Notes: generated by a model not told the origin, from the letters alone. 60,968 nt of DNA from Verrucomicrobiaceae bacterium UBA1938 (GCA_002336895.1 DDFC01000028.1:1-60968); one strand, 5' to 3'. Positions 1-9,635 are shown, counted from the first letter of the stretch. Translations and numbers: made by a program.

Positions 1-156
1 GCGCTATCTATTTGCCGGATTAATAGCAATACTGCCTATAAAGCCATTGAGGCCAAGGTGCAGATGTATCTTGGCCGCCACCTTGCGCCTGTGACACCTT
101 GCCGAGTTCATGCAGTTGGCCACCAGTGTGGGTTGGTTTCGACATCACAATTCTAA
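1..156 (+). other. Edge region with possible 3' end of an unknown ORF
   Basis: Frame 1 is open from the window edge to a TAA at 154-156, giving 51 residues (ending LVSTSQF) that I do not recognise; it may be the tail of a gene running in from the left or chance. From 157 to 265 nothing codes. On the minus strand, downstream of the last glycan gene, positions 242-226 read AGTG-ATTTA-CACT followed by a T run. That 4-bp stem is too weak to call a terminator with confidence. Confidence 0.2.
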
Positions 157-265
157 TCAAGTTGCTTCCACCCCCCATTCAGCGTACTTCCCTCAACAAA
201 AACTCATCCACATAGGAACAGCTATAAAAAGTGTAAATCACTCTTATTTGTTATATGTTTAACGA

Positions 266-1411
266 TCAGGCTATTTTCTCAATTCGACGAGTTTTCTGAA
301 TAATTTCTTGGTAGACTCTTATATATTCATTGGTCAACCCAAGTTCCTTAAACATAAGAATCCTGGCCTTAGCCTTCTCGAGCAGCTTACATTTCAAGCT
401 TTCATCAAAGATCAAGCATCGCATTTTATCAGCTAAATCTGTAGCATCACCGTTCTTGAAACAGATACCGGCATCCCCAACGCATTCAGCCATCCCCCCC
501 CGCTCTGATACAATGACACACCTTCCTGCAGCCAGTAGTTCTAGTGCAACGCCCCCCATCGGCTCTTCGTAAATCGAAGGAACAATGCCAATCGGAGCTG
601 AGCGGATGACACGACTTAATTCATCCCCTTGCAATACTCCAAGAAACTCTATATTTTCTCGGACTTCAAGTGTATTCACCAATTTTTCCAATTTTTCTCG
701 CAGTGCTCCGTCCCCAACCAACGCTAGCTTTAAATGATGGAGTTCGTACTCATCGCGCAAAATTTTTACAGCTTGAATTAATGTTTCCACACCTTTTTCG
801 TTCACCATTCTGCCAACAAAAACAAAATCAAATTTTAGTTCTATTTTAGCCTCATAACAGCAAAATCGATCTAGGGGATAAGGCGTGTATGACACCCACA
901 GACTCTTCAATCTCAATCTTTTTGCCACCCATTTGGTAGCAGCAATGTTATGAGCATAGAACAACGCGGTCAGTCTGCGAACTGCAAGTTTGACTCCTTC
1001 AATAACACCTTTGACGATACCCAATCTTTTCAAGTGATGCTGAAATGACAACCATGGTGTCAACGGTGTTGGCCCATTGTCATCCCACCCCAAACCGTCA
1101 ATGCATGTGATCTGATAACCATTGTGAGTCCAGGCAAATGGCACTCCAGATAATAATGCATATGGCACCATGCCTAAGCTTGCACCATTGGAGTGGATAA
1201 TGTCTGCAGAACGCGCTAGGCGCAACCGTTCGCGGATCGACGGACATCTGACAACTTCAAATGAAAACGGCATTGTAGATTCACCTGGCGTTTCTGTGAC
1301 AACCACAACACTATGCCCTAAACTGATTAGCTGCTCAGCCAATGTGGCGGATATTGTTTCCACGCCGCCAACCGCAGGGTGAAACGTATGTGAATGCAAT
1401 AGTATATGCAT
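266..1411 (-). CDS. Glycosyltransferase family 4 (GT-B)
   Basis: A 381-residue retaining glycosyltransferase that should transfer a sugar from a nucleotide donor during surface glycan assembly at the cytoplasmic face. The N-terminal half has the GT4 glycine loop (HPAVGGVET near residue 10). The C-terminal half has VGRMVNEKG and the family E-x7-E motif (EPMGGVALE, near residue 282), followed by AAGRCVIVSERGG. The frame can be extended to a TTG at 1438, but the ATG at 1411 (MHILLHSH) matches the usual GT4 start and is preferred. It is the last gene of the minus-strand polysaccharide cluster and clearly more AT-rich than genes further right, which suggests separate acquisition. The sugar specificity cannot be read from sequence. 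Confidence 0.88.
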   Translation of the reverse strand: MHILLHSHTFHPAVGGVETISATLAEQLISLGHSVVVVTETPGESTMPFSFEVVRCPSIRERLRLARSADIIHSNGASLGMVPYALLSGVPFAWTHNGYQITCIDGLGWDDNGPTPLTPWLSFQHHLKRLGIVKGVIEGVKLAVRRLTALFYAHNIAATKWVAKRLRLKSLWVSYTPYPLDRFCCYEAKIELKFDFVFVGRMVNEKGVETLIQAVKILRDEYELHHLKLALVGDGALREKLEKLVNTLEVRENIEFLGVLQGDELSRVIRSAPIGIVPSIYEEPMGGVALELLAAGRCVIVSERGGMAECVGDAGICFKNGDATDLADKMRCLIFDESLKCKLLEKAKARILMFKELGLTNEYIRVYQEIIQKTRRIEKIA

Positions 1412-1447
1412 CAATTTTTTTGGAGAATCTTTAATCAATGGGATGAA

Positions 1448-2635
1448 TCAGTATAATAATGTGCCAAATGCAGCCCTCATCTGCTGGCGAAATCTCTTGG
1501 GCGTGAATTGACCTGCAAAAAGGCGACAATTGAGTGAGTCTTCCAAGACTATTTCACTTCGTTCTATGTAATGATGAATTCGTTCGGCCAATGCTTGGCT
1601 ATTCATGGCAGGAACTTTCCACGCTGGGTCAGGGACAGGAGCGCCGCAATTTTCGGTCAGAATCACGGGTATGCCACAGGCCATGGCTTCAACCGCCACC
1701 CAGCCGAAGGCATCTGCCACTGAAGGTAGCACCATGAAATCGCTCTGGGCATACAGATCACGAAGCCGATGCTTGGTAACAGGTCCGACAACCTTCACCT
1801 TGGCTCTTCCCAGCTGATCAGGAATGGGAAACTGACCGGTCGGGCGCCCTGCCAGAGTCAAATTCACAGGTGCGTTAAGAAGCTTCAATGCCTCAAATAG
1901 AAACGGCAACCCTTTGCGAAAAGAAAGCTCTCCTACAAAAAGAAGCTCCAAATTTGCGTTCATGGGCTTAGAACTCCGCTCAGTGACTGGATGCCAGAAG
2001 TCCACATCCACCCACAATGGATTCACAAACAGCCCGCTCGCAGGAATACCTTGAGAGATGAAACTATCCTTCTGAATCTCTGAATAGACCATCAGCTGCT
2101 CAGCCAACGCAAATTCCTCAAGCTTTCGTTCCATCATTTCAGGCCCGTCAGCAAAGCCCTGCCACACGACTCCGGCACGATCAGCTGCCTCACTCATCAA
2201 ACGATCCAGTGTGACCGGATGAAATTGCGGGCAGTCGTGCAAAGTGCGAGTGCCCAAAATTTTCGCCACTTTAAGTGATTCCAAAGCGCAACGTTCCGTG
2301 GTTACTAGAACTCTAGGTGGAGATCTTCGTAACTGGCTGGCATAGTACCGGTCAAAGTCCACAAACATCTCTATCGACTCAAGCCCCCCGCCGAATCGCT
2401 GACGCAGTGTGTTTTTAAGCCACGGCCAGGGGTTTTCATGCACTCGTCGGACCTCCAGCCCCGCAATTCTCCGATTGCGCAAACGTTCAGAGCCCAGCAG
2501 GCGGCTGGCAACGCCCCCCCAGCAGCCAGGAGCATCGTAAGTTGAACAATGAAACTCCCGCAGCAACCCCATTTCCTGAGCCGCCAGGGCACACTCGTAA
2601 GCCGTGTGAACGCCCGAGTAAACAACATCAATCAT
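1448..2635 (-). CDS. Glycosyltransferase family 4 (GT-B)
   Basis: A 395-residue GT4-type glycosyltransferase, probably adding one sugar to the polysaccharide repeat unit. It starts MIDVVYSGVHTAYE and shows the C-terminal donor-binding half with VGELSFRKGLPF and SVADAFGWVAVEAMACG near residue 315. The first acidic position of the E-x7-E motif is Asp here (D-x7-E), a conservative variation. The ATG at 2635 lies inside the end of the upstream gene (8-bp overlap with 2628-3737), so the two are probably translated together. Donor and acceptor are unknown. Confidence 0.87.
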   Translation of the reverse strand: MIDVVYSGVHTAYECALAAQEMGLLREFHCSTYDAPGCWGGVASRLLGSERLRNRRIAGLEVRRVHENPWPWLKNTLRQRFGGGLESIEMFVDFDRYYASQLRRSPPRVLVTTERCALESLKVAKILGTRTLHDCPQFHPVTLDRLMSEAADRAGVVWQGFADGPEMMERKLEEFALAEQLMVYSEIQKDSFISQGIPASGLFVNPLWVDVDFWHPVTERSSKPMNANLELLFVGELSFRKGLPFLFEALKLLNAPVNLTLAGRPTGQFPIPDQLGRAKVKVVGPVTKHRLRDLYAQSDFMVLPSVADAFGWVAVEAMACGIPVILTENCGAPVPDPAWKVPAMNSQALAERIHHYIERSEIVLEDSLNCRLFAGQFTPKRFRQQMRAAFGTLLY

Positions 2636-3737
2636 TGGCGCCAGAAGATGAGGTACCTCGAATAAGTTTCACAAAAAAATGAGTCGTTGCGCTAAGACTG
2701 TGCCTTTCATACCACTGCAATAATGAGTGCTGCAAGGCATCCGGGCTGGCAAGATCAGACAAAATCCCTGCTCTCGCATAGTGCACACCGGCACGGAGAT
2801 CATCCAAAAGAGAGGAGGTTGATATTGGAACGAGGGGGATTACGCCATGAGCAGCGAAGGCGGCGAAGACGCCAGACTTGGCGAAAAGATTAGGCCCAAC
2901 AAAAACGAAACCGAAGGCAGATTCTGCAAGCAGCAGGGAAACTTGATCTGCTTTTAAAAAGCCCGTGTGTAGGACTGGTATCTTAAAATTTGAAGGCGGT
3001 GAAGCGCTTTTGCCAACGAGAACAACTCGGCAAGCCCCAACATGCGAGGCGGCAATTTCCAGTTCCTGCCAAAGCGCGTGGTAGCCATGCTGAGCAGAGA
3101 GATTAGAGGTGAAGAGGACTATCTGAAGGGAGCGTTTGGAAGAAAGTCGCGTCATGCCCGGCTCACCGAAGTTAGAAAAAACCGGCAATACGGGCACTGA
3201 AGCCCGAGGTTGACGCGTGGCACGCAAAAGTTCACATCGGTTGAATTCGCAGTTCGTAAGAACAGAATCAGAGTAAATGAAAAGGCGACGAGCCACAAGA
3301 TGCTGAAACGGACGGAGCCAGAAGGCGCTGTGCCGTGGCGAACTGGAAGCTGCCACTTCATGAAACATTATCACCCGCCGCATTGGCAGTGGCTTCCGGG
3401 CCAAGACAGCCCAGACGCGGGCAAGCCAAAGTGCGACACCACGTTTTTGAAATCCATAAGGGGAGAAGTGCAGAAGCAGACAGGTTGTGCTTTCATGATG
3501 TCTATCGAGTGCAGTCAGCAGCGCAGATGAAGTCGTTTGTGAGAGAACCTCGAAGGGAAACTCGGTTTTAGCGGCATCGGGCAGCGCGTCATCATGATAA
3601 ACACCAAGAAAAAGACTCTCGATGCCTTCTTCCCTCCGGAGTTTTCTGGCTAGAGCCAGTGCATAATCAGCCACGCCACATGCTGCAGGGGGGACACGAG
3701 GAAGAATGTGTATGACTTGAACGGCTGACGAAGTCAT
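2628..3737 (-). CDS. Glycosyltransferase-like protein, GT-B fold
   Basis: A 369-residue protein that looks like a divergent GT-B glycosyltransferase. The N-terminus (VIHILPRVPPAACGVADYA) resembles the first Rossmann half of GT4 enzymes; the second half contains a Rossmann-like strand (QIVLFTSNLSAQHGY), a mid-domain GKSASPP loop and LLLAESAFGFVFV. The usual E-x7-E motif is not evident, so it may use a different site or be inactive. The frame extends to a TTG at 3761, but the ATG at 3737 is the better start. It overlaps the next gene by 8 bp and is followed upstream by a 160-bp AT-rich gap in which no gene is seen. Confidence 0.68.
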   Translation of the reverse strand: MTSSAVQVIHILPRVPPAACGVADYALALARKLRREEGIESLFLGVYHDDALPDAAKTEFPFEVLSQTTSSALLTALDRHHESTTCLLLHFSPYGFQKRGVALWLARVWAVLARKPLPMRRVIMFHEVAASSSPRHSAFWLRPFQHLVARRLFIYSDSVLTNCEFNRCELLRATRQPRASVPVLPVFSNFGEPGMTRLSSKRSLQIVLFTSNLSAQHGYHALWQELEIAASHVGACRVVLVGKSASPPSNFKIPVLHTGFLKADQVSLLLAESAFGFVFVGPNLFAKSGVFAAFAAHGVIPLVPISTSSLLDDLRAGVHYARAGILSDLASPDALQHSLLQWYERHSLSATTHFFVKLIRGTSSSGAND

Positions 3738-3897
3738 GTGCAACTCACACTGGAAGCTCAAGCGAATTTATTGATACGTGAAGCCAAGTCCAAGACACGA
3801 AATTTGTCCACTGGGATTACTTAACTAAAAAATTAATCTGAGCAGATGCAAAAATCGCGCTGAATTAGAGATTTACTTAAATTACACGGTCTTTTGC

Positions 3898-4641
3898 TTA
3901 TTTAAAATTTGGGTTCACCGCTTGTAGAATGCCGAAGTCCGACCCTTGATAAAAGCACTTTTTAATCTGCCAGTGCATCGCACCAAGACGTGTCTTCAAA
4001 GCTTCAAGAGTATAGCCAGCCCACAGATGAAATTCCATGGTCAGAAAGCGAACTCGTTTCCACGACGTATCGTCTTGAAGGATGTCCCATTCAGCGCCCT
4101 CACAATCCAGTTTCACAAGATCGACCCTCCCACCGATCCGATGGACAGCTTCACCAAACGAAACTTGCGGTATATTGCCCGAAGCAACTGTTTCAGACCG
4201 CGCATGGACGCTATCGCTCGACTCATGAATGGAAACGAATCCTGGCATCATTCCCACAGCTTCGGGATAAACTGTGTATCCAAAGTTGTCGGCCTGTCGC
4301 TTCCAATACGGGCCCATTTGAGGGTTGGGTTCATAGCCGTGAATCACTGCATCCGGCCAAGTCAGTCTGGCGTGTGCTGCAAACAGGCCTGCATGGCATC
4401 CTATGTCCATAACGGTTGAAACTGATCGCGGAAGCCGATGAAGGCCATAGACGTCATCGAGAAGAATATCAATAAAAGTCCCACGTGTCCCCGCATCAGC
4501 CGGAAGGTGCAATTCGGTCACCATTCCGCTTCGATCTATTATTTGCCGCGGAGTGCAAAAGCTAGCAGCACGTTGAAATGACAACCCAAGTCGATTAGCA
4601 GCGATTCGTCTTTGAATTAAAGTTTTAAGTCGTGAGAGCAC
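3898..4641 (-). CDS. FkbM family methyltransferase
   Basis: A 247-residue SAM-dependent methyltransferase of the FkbM type, a family that O-methylates sugars and natural products. The SAM loop is VMDIGCHAGLFA, the acidic end of strand 2 is GYEPNP, and the FkbM-characteristic strand VDLVKLDCEGAEWDIL follows. Translation appears to start at a GTG (4641); an internal ATG would remove the N-terminal helix. It is one of five FkbM-type enzymes in this cluster, so the glycan may be methylated at several positions. Which hydroxyl it modifies is unknown. Confidence 0.85.
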   Translation of the reverse strand: MLSRLKTLIQRRIAANRLGLSFQRAASFCTPRQIIDRSGMVTELHLPADAGTRGTFIDILLDDVYGLHRLPRSVSTVMDIGCHAGLFAAHARLTWPDAVIHGYEPNPQMGPYWKRQADNFGYTVYPEAVGMMPGFVSIHESSDSVHARSETVASGNIPQVSFGEAVHRIGGRVDLVKLDCEGAEWDILQDDTSWKRVRFLTMEFHLWAGYTLEALKTRLGAMHWQIKKCFYQGSDFGILQAVNPNFK

Positions 4642-4696
4642 AAAAATCGAATTTTATGTGTTTGAATTTAGCAGGCTAACAGGAGGAGCACATCGC

Positions 4697-5587
4697 TTAG
4701 GATCTGCTCAATTCTCGAGCGCCCGCCATTACTGCGCGCTTCCACCTGCGCAGACGTCCCCGCAAGCTTCGCTCTATGGCCTTCGTCTTTTCAGACCGAC
4801 TCCTTATTTCTTGTCTCCATGCATCGAGTTCTTCAGGCAGCAGAAAATCTTCCATCAGCCGATCAATGGGGCGTGCTTTCGACATGTCACAGCCAGCCCA
4901 GTGGATGAGGTAGGGCTTACGTTGATTGTCTACCCAGAAACGTTCAAAATGGGCGTCAATGTAATCACCTGCCCAAGTGGATTCCATCCTCAGCGGAGGT
5001 AGAGTCACATTGTTTATGACTACGTCGCTTGTGTTTACAAGTAAATTGATGCCAGGCTGCTCATGATGAGGAAAGGTCAGGCAAGTATTTCTGAAGCCTT
5101 CGGCTTCACAGCGCTCACGAAGTTGCTCAAATGAATAGAGACGTCTGTCACAAGCCCACTGCCCAGTATTAAAGATGCTCAACTGCCAGTTGGAGGACTT
5201 TTGAGACACAAGACTGGCAGACTCTGCCGTGAGAGTTTCGTTGGGATATTTCCAATGTCCGCATGAAGTGATAAAGCCATCGTATGAAGCCAATGCCTCG
5301 CGGGGATTGCGAAGAAAAATCACGTCAGAATCCACAAATTGAAAGTTTTTCTCCAAGAGACACTGGTACTTGCGCATCGTTGGATGCGCCTTCCACTGCA
5401 TCAGCCAGTCGCAAAGCTTTGCATCTTGCCACCATTCTGCATTTAGGGGAAGATCAAAACGACCCTCATGGTAGGGGATGACACGCAGTGGCAGATCACA
5501 GCCCACAGCGCGCAAAGATCGCTCCATGGCAAGAAAACGAAGGCGCACCTCAGGACTTGCTAGTGTGGCTATAAATTCCAGTTTCAT
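4697..5587 (-). CDS. Putative GT-A type glycosyltransferase with DxD motif
   Basis: A 296-residue protein with features of a nucleotide-diphospho-sugar transferase of the GT-A fold. It starts MKLEFIATLASPEVR and has FQFVDSDVIFLRNP near residues 85-98, where DSD would bind the metal and nucleotide sugar. A second motif, SIFNTGQWACDR, resembles the acceptor-side loop of such enzymes. An ATG start at 5587 is clear. It sits 26 bp from the next gene in a run of glycan genes, which supports a role in polysaccharide assembly. I cannot assign a CAZy family, and the donor is unknown. Confidence 0.6.
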   Translation of the reverse strand: MKLEFIATLASPEVRLRFLAMERSLRAVGCDLPLRVIPYHEGRFDLPLNAEWWQDAKLCDWLMQWKAHPTMRKYQCLLEKNFQFVDSDVIFLRNPREALASYDGFITSCGHWKYPNETLTAESASLVSQKSSNWQLSIFNTGQWACDRRLYSFEQLRERCEAEGFRNTCLTFPHHEQPGINLLVNTSDVVINNVTLPPLRMESTWAGDYIDAHFERFWVDNQRKPYLIHWAGCDMSKARPIDRLMEDFLLPEELDAWRQEIRSRSEKTKAIERSLRGRLRRWKRAVMAGARELSRS

Positions 5588-5613
5588 GATTTAACTACCG
5601 CCAAAACTTCACC

Positions 5614-6609
5614 TTAGGCCCGGTGCAAGCCAGCGCAGTTGCCATACTTCAGGCGGCGGCGCAGACATGCGGCCAATGTTCGCCAATGCCGCGGAGCGCA
5701 AAGCGGAAGCATATCCCTTATTTGTTCTCGTCGCGTTATGGGTATTTGAACGAGTTCAAAGGCACGCTTGAAAAGCCCCTCCAAGGCACGTTGTGGAGAG
5801 AAGTTTTCCATCCAAACTTCACGCGCTCTTTTTCCCATCTCCAATGCACGGTGCTTTTGCTGTTCCAACAACTGCGGAATCTGGCTGACCTGGGCTTCAG
5901 GCACAAAAAGCGCAAACTCTTCCCATTTGATGCCGGAAACAGGCAGCCAGTCATCACTGATGATCACCGGGGCGCGACCGAGTTGCATAACCTCAAACAA
6001 ACGCATTGAGGCAGGCCCGATCCCCCGTGGACACAAAACAAACTCCGAGTCGAGAATGGTTTGGAGATAGCCTTTCTGAAACGGTTCCCGCTCATCAAGG
6101 CCCATCTGCGTGGCGGAAGAACCTGTAACAGCATTCAGCAGCGCTCTGGGATGATTCAAAGCCAGCAAGTTTTGCCTAACCGGGTGCGTCTTAGGATCCC
6201 CAACGAAAGAAAATAGGTAACGACGCTCCTTTAAAAAGATTTGAGACTCCGGAATCTCATCCAAGTAAGGATTGTCATGTACTCGCACCAGATAGCTGAA
6301 CGAACGCCGAGTGTGGGCGTTTGGATGATTCTTGTCGATAGATGGCGATATGGTGCGGCACAATGTCTGCGTCATATCACTGATGTGATATAGCACACAT
6401 TTCTGCCGATAGGCTCGATAAACAGGATGTCTTAGAACATCAAAAAAGTAAGGATCTAAACCCGCATAGACTTCTGCAAAAAGGATTAGATCTGCATCTG
6501 CAGGACTTGGCACCAGATGATGTCCGGCAAAACATCCGCACTTCTCCAGCCATGCAGAAAGAGATGCTTCTCTTTGGGCAGAGTATGCACTAACCAGGTG
6601 AATTTTCAT
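5614..6609 (-). CDS. Exostosin-like glycosyltransferase
   Basis: A 331-residue protein resembling the exostosin (GT47-like) family. The typical features are RRYLFSFVGDPKTHPVR near residue 130 and a C-terminal half reading FVLCPRGIGPASMRLFEVM, then LGRAPVIISDDWLPVSG, which matches the donor-binding part of bacterial exostosin-domain proteins. The ATG at 6609 is clear. In eukaryotes the family builds heparan sulfate and plant wall polymers; in bacteria it occurs scattered in surface polysaccharide clusters. It lies between a DxD-type transferase and a methyltransferase in the same direction. Confidence 0.78.
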   Translation of the reverse strand: MKIHLVSAYSAQREASLSAWLEKCGCFAGHHLVPSPADADLILFAEVYAGLDPYFFDVLRHPVYRAYRQKCVLYHISDMTQTLCRTISPSIDKNHPNAHTRRSFSYLVRVHDNPYLDEIPESQIFLKERRYLFSFVGDPKTHPVRQNLLALNHPRALLNAVTGSSATQMGLDEREPFQKGYLQTILDSEFVLCPRGIGPASMRLFEVMQLGRAPVIISDDWLPVSGIKWEEFALFVPEAQVSQIPQLLEQQKHRALEMGKRAREVWMENFSPQRALEGLFKRAFELVQIPITRREQIRDMLPLCAPRHWRTLAACLRRRLKYGNCAGLHRA

Positions 6610-6633
6610 CCAAAATAAGGCACGAAAGCCACA

Positions 6634-7470
6634 TCAAATATTTTCGTGCGGTGTCAAATACAGCCACTGCATGATCACCGGACGTCCTTCAGCAAATGCC
6701 AGTTCCTTGGCTTCAAAGTCTAGAGAATCCACAGCACTGCATTTGTAAGTGCGTGCTTTTTGCAAGTCATCAATGCTGTGCACCAGATGCACTCGGTGGG
6801 TCTTAGAAAACAAACCACTAATTCTATTGCAGAGCCCAGCCTCGATAAAGTCATGAGTTTCGATCAGCAGGTCGGACATGATATAAGCAGCAACCGTATC
6901 CCCTGTAAACAGACTGCCTTCAAAGCCTTCACAATCACAGATCACCAGGGCTCGACGTCCTCTGACGGTGGCAGCTAATTGCTCGGCATTCACTCCCCCG
7001 CCCACCTCCACACGGCCACTGACACCGTTCAAGCTTGCATTGTCTCTGCATAAACGCTGCGCACGAGGATCAATATCGAAGGCATAAATTTGGCTTGAGG
7101 AAAATCTTCGTGCTAGTCCGACTGCATAGTAGCCCTCAGCACATCCTACATCTGCAATGATATCGTAGCTGCGTTTAAAAACAGATTCAAAAACTTCATC
7201 TAGCTCGGTTTCATAGGTGCCTAAAAGCTTGGGAAAAATGGCGCTGCAGGCAGCCTCAATGGACGCGTAACGCATTCCGGCGAACTTCCCTTGCAATACT
7301 TCAGAGTGGTTTTTCAACCCCTTCAGCAGTTGTTGAATCTGCACATCTGTTCTACGACGCCGAAGCCCTCGCACCAAACGAATCAAGCTGGCTTCGATCG
7401 GCCGCCAAATCCAGTCCACTGCTAGACAGCGATCCAGAGGAACAAGAACTTTATCAATAATTGGATGCAT
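6634..7470 (-). CDS. SAM-dependent methyltransferase
   Basis: A 278-residue class I methyltransferase. The SAM-binding glycine loop is IADVGCAEGYYAVGLA and the acidic residue at the end of strand 2 lies in YAFDIDPRA. A later strand reads ALVICDCEGFEGSLF, close to the FkbM pattern DxEGxE, so it may be a distant FkbM relative. An N-terminal ~90-residue helical part precedes the catalytic domain. ATG start at 7470. Its place among transferases suggests methylation of the same polysaccharide, but the substrate is not visible from sequence. Confidence 0.75.
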   Translation of the reverse strand: MHPIIDKVLVPLDRCLAVDWIWRPIEASLIRLVRGLRRRRTDVQIQQLLKGLKNHSEVLQGKFAGMRYASIEAACSAIFPKLLGTYETELDEVFESVFKRSYDIIADVGCAEGYYAVGLARRFSSSQIYAFDIDPRAQRLCRDNASLNGVSGRVEVGGGVNAEQLAATVRGRRALVICDCEGFEGSLFTGDTVAAYIMSDLLIETHDFIEAGLCNRISGLFSKTHRVHLVHSIDDLQKARTYKCSAVDSLDFEAKELAFAEGRPVIMQWLYLTPHENI

Positions 7471-7495
7471 GCGGGAAGAAGCTGATCTTTGCTAT

Positions 7496-8431
7496 TCACA
7501 TGTTTGCCGAAAATTTTGCCGAAATCTTTTTCGCTAGACTTGGATGCCGGTCGTACTGGTGCACGATCCTGACAGCTCTGCCGTTTGCAGCAAGAACACA
7601 TCCTTCTTCATTGATCGTAAATTCACTCAGATCACTGGTTCCAACCGTGGCAATTTCTTCCTGCCCGTTGAGCACCAGATTTGCATGCTTGATTCGCCCA
7701 GCCCGCAGCACCCCTATGTGAACGCCCTGATCAAGGTAAGGGGTATGAATCATGCGGGGAAGCTTCTCCATAAATTCCGCGCAAACGTTCTCCAAATAAG
7801 CCATTATCGAAGCCGTATCCCCCAACGTGACTCCGGAGCAGATAACCTTCTGATTAAGCACACTTTCCATCGGAAAGCTCGAGTCATCACCGTATAGCAA
7901 GCGGAGCCACCCCTCATTGCCTGACTGCTCTTTGACAAGGACACTTTCAAGTCCAGTGGTCACCCCATGAGGAAGCGAGTCAAAGGGATCCCTCTGAAAA
8001 ACCACGTCACGACTGTCTGCTAGCATGACATGATCGTATTGAGTTTGCGATTGCAGCAAAAATTGGCGGGCCAGAAAATAGCGCGAACAAGTGATATTGA
8101 GCAAGTAGGCTGCTTTATGCTCAATCAAAGGCCGTCTTTCGGGTCTCTTCCGCCATGTTGCACGCAATTGCGTGGCCACCATTCGCGCAAAAGGACGAAA
8201 GGTGTTGGCAAGACGCCTGAATACACGGTACCGCTGTTTTGGTATCGGCACCCAGATGCGTGAGCCTGGCAAAAGTCTTTCAAGGCGCTCTTGCTCAGCT
8301 TGGCTACCGTGATTTGCTATAAGAACGACCTCTGAGTTGGCGGCTGTAGATGCTAGACTCCGGAGAAATGTCACTGGAAGTTCCAAGTTATTTCCCGCGT
8401 AGTTGGCAGTTAAAATGAGCGAACGAGACAT
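7496..8431 (-). CDS. Putative GT-A type glycosyltransferase with DSRD motif
   Basis: A 311-residue protein with a GT-A-like layout. It begins MSRSLILTANYAGNN and contains YDHVMLADSRDVVFQRDPF near residues 120-138, a metal-binding DxD-type motif followed by the FQRDPF pattern seen in nucleotide-sugar transferases of the same broad group as gene 4697-5587. Later it reads VICSGVTLGDTASIM, a probable acceptor loop. The frame extends to a GTG at 8467, but the ATG at 8431 avoids overlap with the upstream gene and fits the fold. Specificity unknown. Confidence 0.6.
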   Translation of the reverse strand: MSRSLILTANYAGNNLELPVTFLRSLASTAANSEVVLIANHGSQAEQERLERLLPGSRIWVPIPKQRYRVFRRLANTFRPFARMVATQLRATWRKRPERRPLIEHKAAYLLNITCSRYFLARQFLLQSQTQYDHVMLADSRDVVFQRDPFDSLPHGVTTGLESVLVKEQSGNEGWLRLLYGDDSSFPMESVLNQKVICSGVTLGDTASIMAYLENVCAEFMEKLPRMIHTPYLDQGVHIGVLRAGRIKHANLVLNGQEEIATVGTSDLSEFTINEEGCVLAANGRAVRIVHQYDRHPSLAKKISAKFSANM

Positions 8432-8435
8432 TTTT

Positions 8436-9635
8436 TCAAGAACTGACAGGAAATAAAACACTATCACGAATCGATTCCCAGCGCCTGCGAGCCTGAACTT
8501 GTGTCAGCCGGCTCCGCACATGCGCAAGATCATTTTCAATACTCTGACTTCTCAATTCCCGGCTATTTATCACATTAAAGGCCTGTTTGACTGTAGAAAG
8601 ATTCACATCAGAAACACAGAGCCCTAAATCATGTGTTTTAAAATAACGAATCATAGCAGCATGCTCGGGACCAATTGCCAGTGTCACGGTGCCGCTGCCG
8701 AGACATTCAGCCATCTTGGTGGCAATGTTGAAGTTTGTGTAGCTGGCAGTGGCGGAGGAAAAGCCGATTGGCAGCAGCACGGCATCATACTCTCTCATTT
8801 TACTCTGCACCTCCGCCGAGGGTAAAGGCTGCATCTTGCACACATGAGAATGTTGCAGATTAGAAGGAAGCGAATGATGACTAAAAATGTCTAGGGTGTA
8901 GCCTAGCTCAGGGAGTAACGGCACTAACCTAGCCAACGCATCACCAGGCCAGATGCTCAATGTTCCAAAATAGGCCAGTTTTCGGCTTGGTGTAAAGTCC
9001 GTAGGCGCACAAATGCCATCATTAGGCGATGGGGCAAATAGCACTTCAAAATCGATACCGAAAAATTTTTGATAGTGTTCTCCCATCTGCTGACTTATTG
9101 TCACTACTTTGGCTGCCTGCCTGAGGTGCCTATCCAGAAGAGGGGCCACATTGCGAGGGTAATTCCACTCGCCATTACGTGGATTTTTAGCCACCCAGTT
9201 GTCATCCATGATCCAGGTCACATAACTCAAAGTGCGCAACTTCTGAAGTTGTTCCATGGTGCGAATGGCGAGAGTCGTCTGTGGCGAGGTCAGAAAAAGC
9301 GGCCTTGGCCCACTCACAGGGAGCAAGCCGTGGATGCGTTTGGCACACTGGCGGGCATGCCACTTTTCGGCCCATACTTGTCGAAAGCACCACTCGCTTA
9401 AGCGACAGCCAAGTATGCGCCGACTAAAATCCGAGCGAAAAAACGGCATCCACTTGATGCTACGCTCACGTAGATGAGGCGCTATCTCATGAAAGTCCGA
9501 CAAGCAAAACAAGCCATCAAATTCATCCATGTTGCGCCCCAACGTCCGACACAGGGTGACGCCTCCCCCATGCTGCTCGGAAACCGCCATTTCAGCCAGA
9601 AACCAGATCGCTTCTGCTTGCCCCGCATTCTTCAT
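8436..9635 (-). CDS. Glycosyltransferase (GT4-like)
   Basis: A 399-residue GT-B glycosyltransferase. The C-terminal half contains KLAYFGTLSIWPGDALARL and TKMAECLGSGTVTLAIGPEH, where the Glu in MAECL corresponds to the second Glu of the GT4 motif; the first is not conserved. The N-terminus (IWFLAEMAVSEQHGGG) gives the acceptor-side glycine loop. Its ATG overlaps the stop of the FkbM gene upstream as TGATG (9633-9637), a sign of translational coupling. It acts in glycan assembly in the cytoplasm by context; the sugar is unknown. Confidence 0.75.
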   Translation of the reverse strand: MKNAGQAEAIWFLAEMAVSEQHGGGVTLCRTLGRNMDEFDGLFCLSDFHEIAPHLRERSIKWMPFFRSDFSRRILGCRLSEWCFRQVWAEKWHARQCAKRIHGLLPVSGPRPLFLTSPQTTLAIRTMEQLQKLRTLSYVTWIMDDNWVAKNPRNGEWNYPRNVAPLLDRHLRQAAKVVTISQQMGEHYQKFFGIDFEVLFAPSPNDGICAPTDFTPSRKLAYFGTLSIWPGDALARLVPLLPELGYTLDIFSHHSLPSNLQHSHVCKMQPLPSAEVQSKMREYDAVLLPIGFSSATASYTNFNIATKMAECLGSGTVTLAIGPEHAAMIRYFKTHDLGLCVSDVNLSTVKQAFNVINSRELRSQSIENDLAHVRSRLTQVQARRRWESIRDSVLFPVSS

